64,000 nucleotides of DNA. It comes from UBA7359 sp041689615. Its GTDB lineage: Bacteria; Pseudomonadota; Gammaproteobacteria; Eutrophobiales; Eutrophobiaceae. Position 1 is the first letter of the stretch; every line of letters begins with the position of its first letter. The stretch covers positions 30,374 through 94,373 of the forward strand of contig JBDNFW010000044.1 in the NCBI GenBank assembly GCA_041689615.1. Reading direction: 5' to 3'. The notes beneath the pieces are model-generated. The model ran no database searches, was not told where the DNA came from, and saw only the letters and a program-made list of their open reading frames with translations. Shown here in pieces: positions 44,401 through 52,233 of this stretch. The position numbers and the translations under genes were made by a program.

Positions 44401-45210
44401 ATGAAGCTCAAGGTCGGCTATGAATTGATCTACGACTGTCCGCAGCCGACACCGATGATATTGACTTTACATATCCATTCGACACGTGTTTCCGACATTA
44501 TTATTCCTGATCATCTGATTACTAAACCATCCATACCTATCACTGCTTATCGAGATAACTTCGGTAACTGGTGCAGTAGAATTGTCGCGCCAAAAGGAGA
44601 AATACAACTTTCTACCGATGCGCTAATTAACGACACAGGTGAACCGGACGTTATCGCTAACTCGGCGCATCAATATTTAGTACAGGATCTTCCTGAAGAA
44701 ACATTGGTATATCTTTTGGGAAGTCGATATTGCGAAACTGATTTGCTTTCTGACATTGCTTGGCGAGAGTTCGGTAATTCACCCATGGGTTGGGATCGTG
44801 TTCAGGCTATTTGTGATTTCGTCCATCAACATATTACTTTTGGTTATGAACATGCCCGCTTTACCAAGACAGCCTGGGAAACTTATAATGAAGGCAATGG
44901 TGTTTGTCGTGATTATACTCATCTCGCTATCGCATTCTGCCGTTGTATGAATATCCCGGCACGCTACTGTACCGGTTACTTAAGTGATATCGGTACCCCA
45001 CCTCCCTACGGTCCGAATGATTTTGCTGCCTGGTTCGAAGTCTATCTTGGCGGACAGTGGTTTACCTTTGATACTCGATTCAACGCACCACGTATTGGCC
45101 GAGTGCTGATTGCACGTGGTCGCGACGCCGCTGATGTCGCAATCAGTAATACTTTTGGTCCTAATACACTAAAAAGTTTCAAGGTTTGGTCTGATGGGGT
45201 AAATGAATGA
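44401..45210 (+). CDS. Transglutaminase-like cysteine protease family protein
   Basis: A 269-residue protein with the transglutaminase-core triad: Cys in GVCRDYTHLAIAFCR, His/Trp region in PNDFAAWFEVYL, Asp in WFTFDTRFNAPRIGR. No signal peptide. Such proteins often process peptides next to ATP-grasp genes, none of which is here. Its stop overlaps the start of the next small gene. Confidence 0.85.
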   Translation: MKLKVGYELIYDCPQPTPMILTLHIHSTRVSDIIIPDHLITKPSIPITAYRDNFGNWCSRIVAPKGEIQLSTDALINDTGEPDVIANSAHQYLVQDLPEETLVYLLGSRYCETDLLSDIAWREFGNSPMGWDRVQAICDFVHQHITFGYEHARFTKTAWETYNEGNGVCRDYTHLAIAFCRCMNIPARYCTGYLSDIGTPPPYGPNDFAAWFEVYLGGQWFTFDTRFNAPRIGRVLIARGRDAADVAISNTFGPNTLKSFKVWSDGVNE

Positions 45211-45440
45211 TGATAGATAAACTTGATAGAAAAGAACTCATTAATCTTGTTCAGGAAATCATGAACAATAAAGTATCAGAACAGGAGGTGTATAAACTGA
45301 TACACTTGCTTAAGGTCAATGTTGCTGATCCAAATGTTACCGATTACATCTACTGGTTTGAACCTGCGTTAACCGCTGAAAAAGTTATTGATAAGGCACT
45401 TGCCTATAAACCATCACAAAATTACAGGACAACATTATAA
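45207..45440 (+). CDS. Small protein resembling bacteriocin immunity proteins
   Basis: A 77-residue helical protein: ELINLVQEIMNNKVSEQEV and VNVADPNVTDYIYWFEP are reminiscent of the colicin/pyocin immunity family (DP..TDLI.WP pattern). No toxin gene is adjacent. It overlaps the transglutaminase-like gene by 4 bases, indicating cotranslation. Assignment is tentative. Confidence 0.55.
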   Translation: MMIDKLDRKELINLVQEIMNNKVSEQEVYKLIHLLKVNVADPNVTDYIYWFEPALTAEKVIDKALAYKPSQNYRTTL

Positions 45441-45474
45441 TTACGTTTACTGATAGAACATAGTTATCAGAAAA

Positions 45475-46161
45475 ATGAATATTATTATTAGCTGTGAACA
45501 TGGTGGAAACAGGATCCCCAAAAAATATTTATCCTTATTCAAAAATAAAAAGCGGATATTGAATAGTCATAGAGGATGGGATATCGGTGCATTAATCCTG
45601 GCAAAAACCGTGTCGAAAAATACGCATTCACCTTTATATTTTTCGGATGTATCCCGTTTACTTATTGATCTTAATCGATCCTTAAACCACCCGAAGCTCT
45701 TTTCTGAATTTAGCAAGTCATACGATAAAACTATTCGTCAGGAAATAGTTAATGAATTTTATATTCCCTATCGTAAAAAAATTGAAACTCATATTAAAAA
45801 TGCGAATAACAAATCACCAATTATTCATTTATCTATTCATTCGTTTACACCGAAGCTGAATAATATAATACGCCATGCGGATATTGGTTTATTGTATGAT
45901 CCGACTAGAAAAACAGAAAAAGAATTTTGCAACAAACTTCGAGTTACACTAAAAAATAATTTTCCTGATCTTATTATTCGCAGTAACTATCCGTACAAAG
46001 GAAGTGCAGATGGCCTTACTACTTATCTAAGAAAACAGTTTAATGAAAAAAGTTATTCTGGAATTGAAATTGAGATAAACCAGAAACATATTATAAAAAA
46101 TAATCCGATCTGGTTGATGATAAAAAATAATCTGGGTAAATCTTTAATAAATAACGTCTAA
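45475..46161 (+). CDS. N-formylglutamate amidohydrolase family protein
   Basis: A 228-residue protein of the HutG-like FGase family, with IISCEHGGNRIP at the N-terminus, HRGWDIGALILAK, and HLSIHSFTP. No hut genes are nearby, so the in vivo substrate is unclear. Lysine- and asparagine-rich and AT-rich compared with the neighbouring housekeeping genes. Confidence 0.85.
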   Translation: MNIIISCEHGGNRIPKKYLSLFKNKKRILNSHRGWDIGALILAKTVSKNTHSPLYFSDVSRLLIDLNRSLNHPKLFSEFSKSYDKTIRQEIVNEFYIPYRKKIETHIKNANNKSPIIHLSIHSFTPKLNNIIRHADIGLLYDPTRKTEKEFCNKLRVTLKNNFPDLIIRSNYPYKGSADGLTTYLRKQFNEKSYSGIEIEINQKHIIKNNPIWLMIKNNLGKSLINNV

Positions 46162-46194
46162 TGACAATACAATGGACCTGGCTTATTCACCGAT

Positions 46195-46359
46195 TCATTT
46201 CGCCGCATTATCTTTTATCTTCCTGACTTTCTCTTCCCATCGCTTTAAAGCTTTTTCGTAGTATACATATACGCAATTTTCGCAAGCACGATTACAACAC
46301 TCTGACGGATCAGGTTTGACTGGTTTTTTAGGTAATTCAATTACTTTTTGTTTACTCAT
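46195..46359 (-). CDS. Small oxidoreductase-like domain protein (54 aa)
   Basis: A 54-residue protein, MSKQKVIELP..., with the cysteine-rich motif DPSECCNRACENCVYVYYE (residues 17-35) of the Oxidored-like family. The rest is a charged helix. Members are common, small and of unknown function; the conserved cysteines suggest metal or redox activity. It lies on the minus strand, just downstream of the VOC gene, likely the same transcript. Confidence 0.75.
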   Translation of the reverse strand: MSKQKVIELPKKPVKPDPSECCNRACENCVYVYYEKALKRWEEKVRKIKDNAAK

Positions 46360-46365
46360 TAATAT

Positions 46366-46782
46366 TTAACTTCTGGCAAACAATTGTTCACGATCCTTGA
46401 ATGATTTAAATTCAAGTGCGTTGCCACTGGGGTCAGTTATAAAAAAGGTTGCTTGCTCTCCAACCTCATTTTTAAATCTTATTGTTGGTTTAATTAAATA
46501 ATTCACTTCTTTTTTATTTAGCTGTTCTACCATTTCATGCCATGCATTCCATTCTAGTACCAAACCAAAATGTCGTGCAGGAACAGTTTCACCATCGACC
46601 GGGTTTGTTGGAATGTTTTCTAATGCTTCTACCAGATGTGCTGAAATTTGATGGCCAAAGAAATTGAAATCGATCCAGCGTTTTGCTTCACGACCGACGG
46701 AACAACCGATTATCTCGGTATAAAAAACACGCGTTGATTCAATATCTGTAACAGGAAAAGCGATATGAAAAGGTGAATCCAT
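46366..46782 (-). CDS. VOC superfamily (glyoxalase/dioxygenase-like) protein
   Basis: A 138-residue protein with two beta-alpha-beta-beta-beta units: FHIAFPVTDIESTRVFYTEI and the C-terminal TFFITDPSGNALEFKSF. Metal-ligand candidates are H6 or H7, H75 region and E near the end. Similar proteins are annotated as dioxygenase- or glyoxalase-like, and no substrate can be assigned. It is separated from ychF by element A4. Confidence 0.85.
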   Translation of the reverse strand: MDSPFHIAFPVTDIESTRVFYTEIIGCSVGREAKRWIDFNFFGHQISAHLVEALENIPTNPVDGETVPARHFGLVLEWNAWHEMVEQLNKKEVNYLIKPTIRFKNEVGEQATFFITDPSGNALEFKSFKDREQLFARS

Positions 46783-46813
46783 AATAACAACCTATTTTAA
46801 TACTTAAACTATC

Positions 46814-46937
46814 CTAGAAAATAGGATTTTTTTGTGAGAGCGAGGAAGTGCCGCGCGCAGAACCGGAGTGTATAAGTCATACATGAGGATTCGAGCACGG
46901 AACTGACGAAGCTATCGCGGAAAAAGACATTTTCTAG
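46814..46937 (-). repeat. Dispersed element A, copy A4
   Basis: Short form on the minus strand, starting one base after the ychF TAG. The ends are CTAGAAAATGTC and, inverted, CTAGAAAATAGG. The interior reads CGCGATAGCTTCGTCAG, CCTCATGTAT and ACACTCCGGTTCTGCGCGCG. It lacks the ATGCCGTAC block. Same orientation as ychF. Confidence 0.85.
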
Positions 46938-46938
46938 A

Positions 46939-48030
46939 CTACACATTAAAGCGAAATAAAATAATATCTCCGTCACTAACAATATATTCCTTTCCTTCCG
47001 AACGCCATTTACCAGCTTCCTTTGCGCCATGTTCTCCTTTGCATTCAATATAGTCATTAAAAGCAACAACTTCAGCGCGAATAAAGCCACGTTCAAAATC
47101 AGTATGAATCACTGCTGCTGCTTTGGGGGCAGTTGCTCCTATTGCAATAGTCCATGCACGCACTTCTTTTGGTCCTACTGTAAAATACGTTTGTAAACTA
47201 AGCAATTTATAGCCGGCACGAATGATACGATTAAGTCCCGGCTCTGCCATGCCTAATGCATCCAGAAATTCTTGTTTTTCTTCATCATCTAATTGAGATA
47301 CTTCTGCTTCAATTGCTGCACAGACTGGAATCATCTGCGCGCCTTCTTTATCGGCAAGAGCCTGTAATTTTTCTAACCATGGATTTGACTCCATACCAGC
47401 TTCTTCAACATTGGCAATATATAAGGTGGGTTTTAGTGTAAGCAGTTGTAAGTGTTTAATTGCTTCTAAATCGTCTTCAGATAATTCCATCGAACGTACT
47501 GGCAAGCCTTGATCAAGATGCGCCATAATCGCTTCGAGTTGTTGCTCTTCTTGCTTCGCTGTTTTATCGCCGCTTCGACTTAACTTGGCCGCTTTCAATA
47601 ATGCTTTACTTATTGTTTCCTGATCAGCAAGACAAAGCTCCGTATTTATCACTTCTATATCGGAAAGCGGATCAACTTTACCCGCAACATGCACAATATT
47701 ATCATCATCAAAACAACGTACGACCTGTGCAATAGCATGTGTTTCACGAATATTAGCCAGAAATTTATTTCCCAGTCCTTCACCTTTTGATGCGCCTTCA
47801 ACCAAGCCGGCAATATCAACAAATTCCATTGTGGTTGGAACTACTCTTTGTGGATTTGCGATATCGGCTAATTGTTGTAGTCGTGGATCTGGCATAGCAA
47901 CAATACCAACATGAGGATCGATGGTACAGAAAGGATAGTTCTCTGCATCTATCGCTGAGTTGGTTAGTGCATTAAAGAGAGTTGATTTACCTACATTTGG
48001 TAAACCAACAATGCCACATTTAAATCCCAT
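46939..48030 (-). CDS. ychF: Ribosome-binding ATPase YchF
   Basis: OBG-family P-loop protein that prefers ATP; 363 residues. It has GLPNVGKST at residues 8-16, the altered base-recognition motif in YIANVEEAG, and a C-terminal TGS domain. Upstream of it on the minus strand is pth, a conserved pairing. Confidence 0.96.
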   Translation of the reverse strand: MGFKCGIVGLPNVGKSTLFNALTNSAIDAENYPFCTIDPHVGIVAMPDPRLQQLADIANPQRVVPTTMEFVDIAGLVEGASKGEGLGNKFLANIRETHAIAQVVRCFDDDNIVHVAGKVDPLSDIEVINTELCLADQETISKALLKAAKLSRSGDKTAKQEEQQLEAIMAHLDQGLPVRSMELSEDDLEAIKHLQLLTLKPTLYIANVEEAGMESNPWLEKLQALADKEGAQMIPVCAAIEAEVSQLDDEEKQEFLDALGMAEPGLNRIIRAGYKLLSLQTYFTVGPKEVRAWTIAIGATAPKAAAVIHTDFERGFIRAEVVAFNDYIECKGEHGAKEAGKWRSEGKEYIVSDGDIILFRFNV

Positions 48031-48048
48031 AGATTGAATTCCGTATTA

Positions 48049-48654
48049 TTAAGAGGCTGAATCAGCTTCTGGTTTATTTTTTTTATTCAGTTCAGTCATT
48101 AATTTATTAAGATTATCTTCAAAAAATTGATCGCTCTTTTCAAGCACAAGAGCAAAAGAGTCTAGTATTTTATTTTCTTCCTCAGCACTGGCGCGACCTA
48201 AAACATAGGGCACAACTTGATCTTTATTTCCAGGATGACCAACACCAATTCTTAAGCGCAAAAAATCTTTATTACCAGTACGCTGAATAATATCTCTTAA
48301 GCCATTATGACCACCATGGCCACCACCAACCTTCAAACGTGTCGTGCCGGGCAATAAATCAATTTCATCATGAACTACCATGACTTGTTCCATTGGAATC
48401 TTGTAATAACTGCAAAGAGTTTGCACAGCAGCACCACTGTCATTCATATATGTTTGTGGTTTACATATCCAGCAATCGGTCGAGCCGCTTTGATAACGAC
48501 ACAATTCAGATTGGGATTTTTTATCTTGGGAAAAACTTAAAGAGAGTTTATTGGCCAGTGCATCGACAAACCAGAATCCAGCATTATGTCGAGTCATTAA
48601 ATACTCGGGGCCTGGATTACCCAGGCCCACGATCATTTTTACTGGAAGAGACAT
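48049..48654 (-). CDS. pth: Peptidyl-tRNA hydrolase
   Basis: Recycles tRNA from prematurely released peptidyl-tRNA; 201 residues. The catalytic histidine is in LMTRHNAGFWFVD, with MVVHDEIDLLPG and KVGGGHGGHNGLRDI. It lies between rplY and ychF, the standard order. Confidence 0.97.
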   Translation of the reverse strand: MSLPVKMIVGLGNPGPEYLMTRHNAGFWFVDALANKLSLSFSQDKKSQSELCRYQSGSTDCWICKPQTYMNDSGAAVQTLCSYYKIPMEQVMVVHDEIDLLPGTTRLKVGGGHGGHNGLRDIIQRTGNKDFLRLRIGVGHPGNKDQVVPYVLGRASAEEENKILDSFALVLEKSDQFFEDNLNKLMTELNKKNKPEADSAS

Positions 48655-48672
48655 CGTTTGATGTCAGCGAAG

Positions 48673-49344
48673 CTACTTGCTTTCGCCGTCGTCGTCTTTT
48701 GAATCTTCAGCAACAGCAGCCGCAGCTTCTTCACCTGCAGCATCATCAGCTTCATCAGAAGCGGACACTTTCGGCGTATGTACAGCTACAACAGGTTGAT
48801 CTTCTTCATTACCATGCAAGAGATCAAAAATTTGCACGCCTTCTGGAAGTTTAAGATCTGTAAGATGTATTGTTTCGTCTAAACTGACTTCTAACATGTC
48901 GACTTCAATGTATTCCGGCAAGTCTTTAGGTAGACAAACAACTTCCAGATCTGACATCAAATGACTAATAACTCCGCCTTCGTTCTTAACACCAGTACAT
49001 TTTTCCTCATTTATATAGTGTAAAGGTACGCGCATAGTGAGTTCTTCATTTTCTGTAATGCGTAACAAATCGATATGTAACAAGGTACGTTTGTACGGAT
49101 GACGTTGCAGATCTTTTAATACGACCTTTTCGCTATCTTTTCCAACGCTCAGCGTCAGAATGCGTGAATAAAAAGCTTCATTTTCCAGACTATGCATGAC
49201 TTCATTATGTGCAAGTAAAATCATCGCAGGATCTTTGTCGGCACCATAAACGATACCAGGTAATTTGCCATCGCGGCGTAGGCGGCGGCTCGCACCCTTC
49301 CCTACGTCTTCGCGCTTTTCGGCAACGAGTTCGAATTGATTCAT
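48673..49344 (-). CDS. rplY: 50S ribosomal protein bL25 (Ctc/TL5 long form)
   Basis: 5S rRNA-binding protein, 223 residues; the long form with a C-terminal domain. The N-terminal L25 domain (about 1-95: KGASRRLRRDGKLPGIVYG) is followed by the beta domain (about 100-185). The C-terminus is Ala/Glu/Asp-rich (EEAAAAVAEDSKDDDGE). Follows prs in the minus-strand cluster. Confidence 0.95.
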   Translation of the reverse strand: MNQFELVAEKREDVGKGASRRLRRDGKLPGIVYGADKDPAMILLAHNEVMHSLENEAFYSRILTLSVGKDSEKVVLKDLQRHPYKRTLLHIDLLRITENEELTMRVPLHYINEEKCTGVKNEGGVISHLMSDLEVVCLPKDLPEYIEVDMLEVSLDETIHLTDLKLPEGVQIFDLLHGNEEDQPVVAVHTPKVSASDEADDAAGEEAAAAVAEDSKDDDGESK

Positions 49345-49424
49345 TGTTTTACTACTCCTTACATTTTAAGGGTTTTTGTTTACCCCCCGACCGCGACCAG
49401 TCAGGAGAATTTGTGCAAAATAGG

Positions 49425-50378
49425 CTAATCCAAAAACATCGAGCTTAGGGATTCACCTTCTGCGATACGACGCATACTCTCAGCCAACATCGCTGCTACG
49501 CTGAGTTGTCGAATTCGTTCACAGCTTGCTGCCTCTGAGCGAAGCGGGATTGTATCTGTTACTACCAATTCATCAAGTCTTGAATTCTCAATATTCTTGA
49601 TTGCATTGCCGGAAAGTACCGGATGTGTACAGTAAGCGACCACTTTTACCGCCCCAAAGTCCTTCAATGCCCCTGCTGCATTACATAATGTACCGGCTGT
49701 ATCGACCAAATCGTCAATAATGACGCAAGTACGACCATCAACATCACCAATAATATTCATAATCTCGGATTCGTTCGGATTTGGACGACGTTTATCAATA
49801 ATCGCCAATTCGGTGTCATCCAGGCGTTTTGCCAAAGCACGAGCACGTACCACGCCGCCTACGTCAGGCGAAACCACCATCAAATCCGGATATTTATGCT
49901 TCCATAAATCGCCCAATAACACCGGAGAACCATAGACATTGTCCAAAGGAATATCGAAAAAACCCTGAATTTGGTCAGCATGCAAATCGACGGTCAGAAC
50001 GCGATCAATACCGGCTGCGGCAATCATGTTTGCCACGACTTTTGCTGTAATAGGGACTCTTGAGGAACGAGAGCGACGATCTTGTCGGGCATAACCTAAA
50101 TAAGGAATAACGGCGGTAATACGTGTTGCAGAAGCACGACGCAGAGCATCGGCCATCACTAACAGTTCCATTAGATTGTCATTCGTTGGCGCGCAAATCG
50201 GCTGCATGATGTAGCAATCACGACCACGAACATTCTCGTTAATTTCAACCATGACTTCGCCATCGCTGAATTGACCTACTGTTGCTTTACCCATAGGCAT
50301 GTTCAGGTATTCTGCCGCCTCAAGTGCCAACTTGCGGTGCGCATTACCACTGAATATCATCATATTGGAAATGGTCAT
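49425..50378 (-). CDS. prs: Ribose-phosphate pyrophosphokinase
   Basis: Makes PRPP from ribose 5-phosphate and ATP; 317 residues. Motifs RQDRRSRSSRVPITAKVVAN and the PRPP loop CVIIDDLVDTAGTLCNAA are intact. PRPP feeds the trp and nucleotide pathways. It lies directly downstream of the tRNA-Gln gene. Confidence 0.97.
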   Translation of the reverse strand: MTISNMMIFSGNAHRKLALEAAEYLNMPMGKATVGQFSDGEVMVEINENVRGRDCYIMQPICAPTNDNLMELLVMADALRRASATRITAVIPYLGYARQDRRSRSSRVPITAKVVANMIAAAGIDRVLTVDLHADQIQGFFDIPLDNVYGSPVLLGDLWKHKYPDLMVVSPDVGGVVRARALAKRLDDTELAIIDKRRPNPNESEIMNIIGDVDGRTCVIIDDLVDTAGTLCNAAGALKDFGAVKVVAYCTHPVLSGNAIKNIENSRLDELVVTDTIPLRSEAASCERIRQLSVAAMLAESMRRIAEGESLSSMFLD

Positions 50379-50409
50379 GGTGTGCTTTTCTCTGACTATT
50401 TAAAAAATA

Positions 50410-50486
50410 TGGCTGGGGTACGAGGACTCGAACCTCGGAATGCATGGATCAAAACCATGTGCCTTAACCAACTTGGCCATACCCCA
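50410..50486 (-). tRNA. tRNA-Gln (anticodon UUG), CCA encoded
   Basis: 77-base cloverleaf on the minus strand: acceptor TGGGGTA pairs with TACCCCA, anticodon loop TTTTGAT gives UUG, T-loop GTTCGAATC. The discriminator G is followed by a templated CCA. Located between ispE and prs, as in many gammaproteobacteria. Confidence 0.95.
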
Positions 50487-50531
50487 ATAAATCATTTCTA
50501 ATATCTGTACAAATGAACCAGTCTAAAAAAG

Positions 50532-51386
50532 CTAAACGCTGGATTGTTCACTCGTCAATCGTTCTAACAAGGGAGACTTATTCATCCCTTTTACAACATA
50601 GCCTTGCCACACATCGGGCAACTTTTCTTTAACAGCTATTGCTGCTTGCTCATTTGAAAACGGAGCAAATAAACAAGCACCAGTGCCTGTGAGCTTTGTA
50701 GGGGCAAATTCACCTAACCAATCCAGTGCTTTTGCCACCTCTTTATAATGCTTTCGCACTACAGATTCACAGTCATTTATGCCTCCTCCCTCGAGGAAGT
50801 CGCGTATTGTGATTGCAGGTGTATTCCGTGTCAAATCGGCTGCATTAAATACTGTTTTAGTCGCCACACTACATCCGGGGTGAATCACCAAATACCAGGA
50901 TTCTTCGGGCTCAATTGGCGTGAAATTCTCACCCACGCCTTCCGCCCAAGCCGCATGTGCATAAATAAATACGGGGACATCAGCGCCTAATGATAAACCA
51001 ATACTGGCAAGTTCTTCAGTAGATAAACCTGTTTTCCATAATTCATTTAGTGCTACCAGCGTGGTCGCTGCATCAGAACTTCCTCCGCCCAAACCACCAC
51101 CCTCGGGTATTCGTTTTTTCACATTAATATCGATGCCAAGTTTACAGCCTGTTTCCTCTTTTAACTTACGCGCTGCTCGAACAACCAAATCATCCTCTGC
51201 ATCAACACCCGGCATAATTGAACTACGTTGCACGGTATCTGATTCTAAAATTGTAAAATCAATCTCATCTTGTAACTGAATAAACTGAAATACGGTTTGC
51301 AGCAGATGATAACCATCTGCCCGTCGACCGGTGATATGCAAAAATAAATTTAATTTAGCCGGAGCCGGCCATGAAGAACTTAACAT
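50532..51386 (-). CDS. ispE: 4-diphosphocytidyl-2-C-methyl-D-erythritol kinase
   Basis: GHMP kinase of the MEP isoprenoid pathway; 284 residues from the ATG at 51386 (a TTG just upstream is less likely). The ATP-binding glycine-rich motif PEGGGLGGGSSDAATTL is clear, plus KLTGTGACLFAPF near the end. Element A5 separates it from lolB; GGTAGGTG just upstream serves as ribosome site. Confidence 0.96.
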   Translation of the reverse strand: MLSSSWPAPAKLNLFLHITGRRADGYHLLQTVFQFIQLQDEIDFTILESDTVQRSSIMPGVDAEDDLVVRAARKLKEETGCKLGIDINVKKRIPEGGGLGGGSSDAATTLVALNELWKTGLSTEELASIGLSLGADVPVFIYAHAAWAEGVGENFTPIEPEESWYLVIHPGCSVATKTVFNAADLTRNTPAITIRDFLEGGGINDCESVVRKHYKEVAKALDWLGEFAPTKLTGTGACLFAPFSNEQAAIAVKEKLPDVWQGYVVKGMNKSPLLERLTSEQSSV

Positions 51387-51400
51387 CAATCACCTACCCG

Positions 51401-51639
51401 AGGGTACTTTTAAAAATAGTGATTTTTTTGTGAGAGCGAGGAAGCACCGCGCACACGACTGCATGGATGCAGGAGGTAGAGCGACGCAGGAAACCAAAGC
51501 CGAGAACCGGAATGTATAGTTAATACATGAGGAGATCCTACTCTGTGAGTATTCGAGCACGGAGCTGACGCTGCTACCATGAATGATCATTAAGGTACGG
51601 CACGTTGTATCACAAAAAAATGCATTTTTAATGTACCCT
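51401..51639 (-). repeat. Dispersed element A, copy A5, with nested palindrome
   Basis: Longest copy, on the minus strand. The ends are AGGGTACATTAAAAATGC and, inverted, AGGGTACTTTTAAAAATAG; the outer end overlaps the lolB TAA. About 55 extra bases (near 51455-51510) contain CTGCATGGATGCAG, a palindrome of the GGA-centred family. It separates lolB from ispE, which are usually adjacent. Confidence 0.85.
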
Positions 51640-52233
51640 TTAGATTTTCCAGTTCTGGATGATAACTTTCAATTGAATATTGTCACTTTTAATCATTAAC
51701 TTTTCCGGTAACGAAATTCCATCTTGTTCTGTATATCTCGACACGCTGACATTAAAACCGGATTGCTCCATATTTATTAATCTTCCCTGCTCATCCAGCA
51801 ATAGTTCACTATAATTGATATTCGGTTCAGGCAATCCTCTTACCCAAAAGCGTAAACCATTAAGATGCACATCCCAACCGAGTCCTTCACGTAATAGTTG
51901 TTCTGCATCATCAGCTACTATAGTTATATCTTTTGGCACTTTCATAACAACGCCACTTGGCGAACCGGTTAAGATATAAGTACCTTGTCCCAAAGGCGCG
52001 ACAAAGCGTATTTCATAGTTTGTAAGGAATTGATTCCAGAATAAAGTGACGGTGCCACTTTCCTTTTCATTTTTTACAGCGATACGACCCTTGATATCCC
52101 ATGACTGAATTGCACTAACAGCAATTTGATGCTCAAGCCAAAGTTGCGTTTTTAAACTTGAATCAATTTTCGGTAGTTGAGCACAGGCACTGAACAAAGA
52201 CATTGCCAGCAATAATAAAAGTAACCGCTTCAC
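51640..52233 (-). CDS. lolB: Outer-membrane lipoprotein receptor LolB
   Basis: Takes lipoproteins from LolA and inserts them in the outer membrane; 197 residues. The signal peptide ends in LFSAC (C17), followed by a beta-barrel half-dome domain with SWDIKGRIAVKNEKESGTV. Overlaps the TPR lipoprotein gene upstream by 4 bases. Confidence 0.93.
   Translation of the reverse strand: MKRLLLLLLAMSLFSACAQLPKIDSSLKTQLWLEHQIAVSAIQSWDIKGRIAVKNEKESGTVTLFWNQFLTNYEIRFVAPLGQGTYILTGSPSGVVMKVPKDITIVADDAEQLLREGLGWDVHLNGLRFWVRGLPEPNINYSELLLDEQGRLINMEQSGFNVSVSRYTEQDGISLPEKLMIKSDNIQLKVIIQNWKI

Noticed and set aside
51390..51590. Peptides translated from the A elements (also in A4 and A6) that resemble each other
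   Set aside because: The similarity follows from nucleotide conservation of the repeat; frames differ in length and lack consistent starts.
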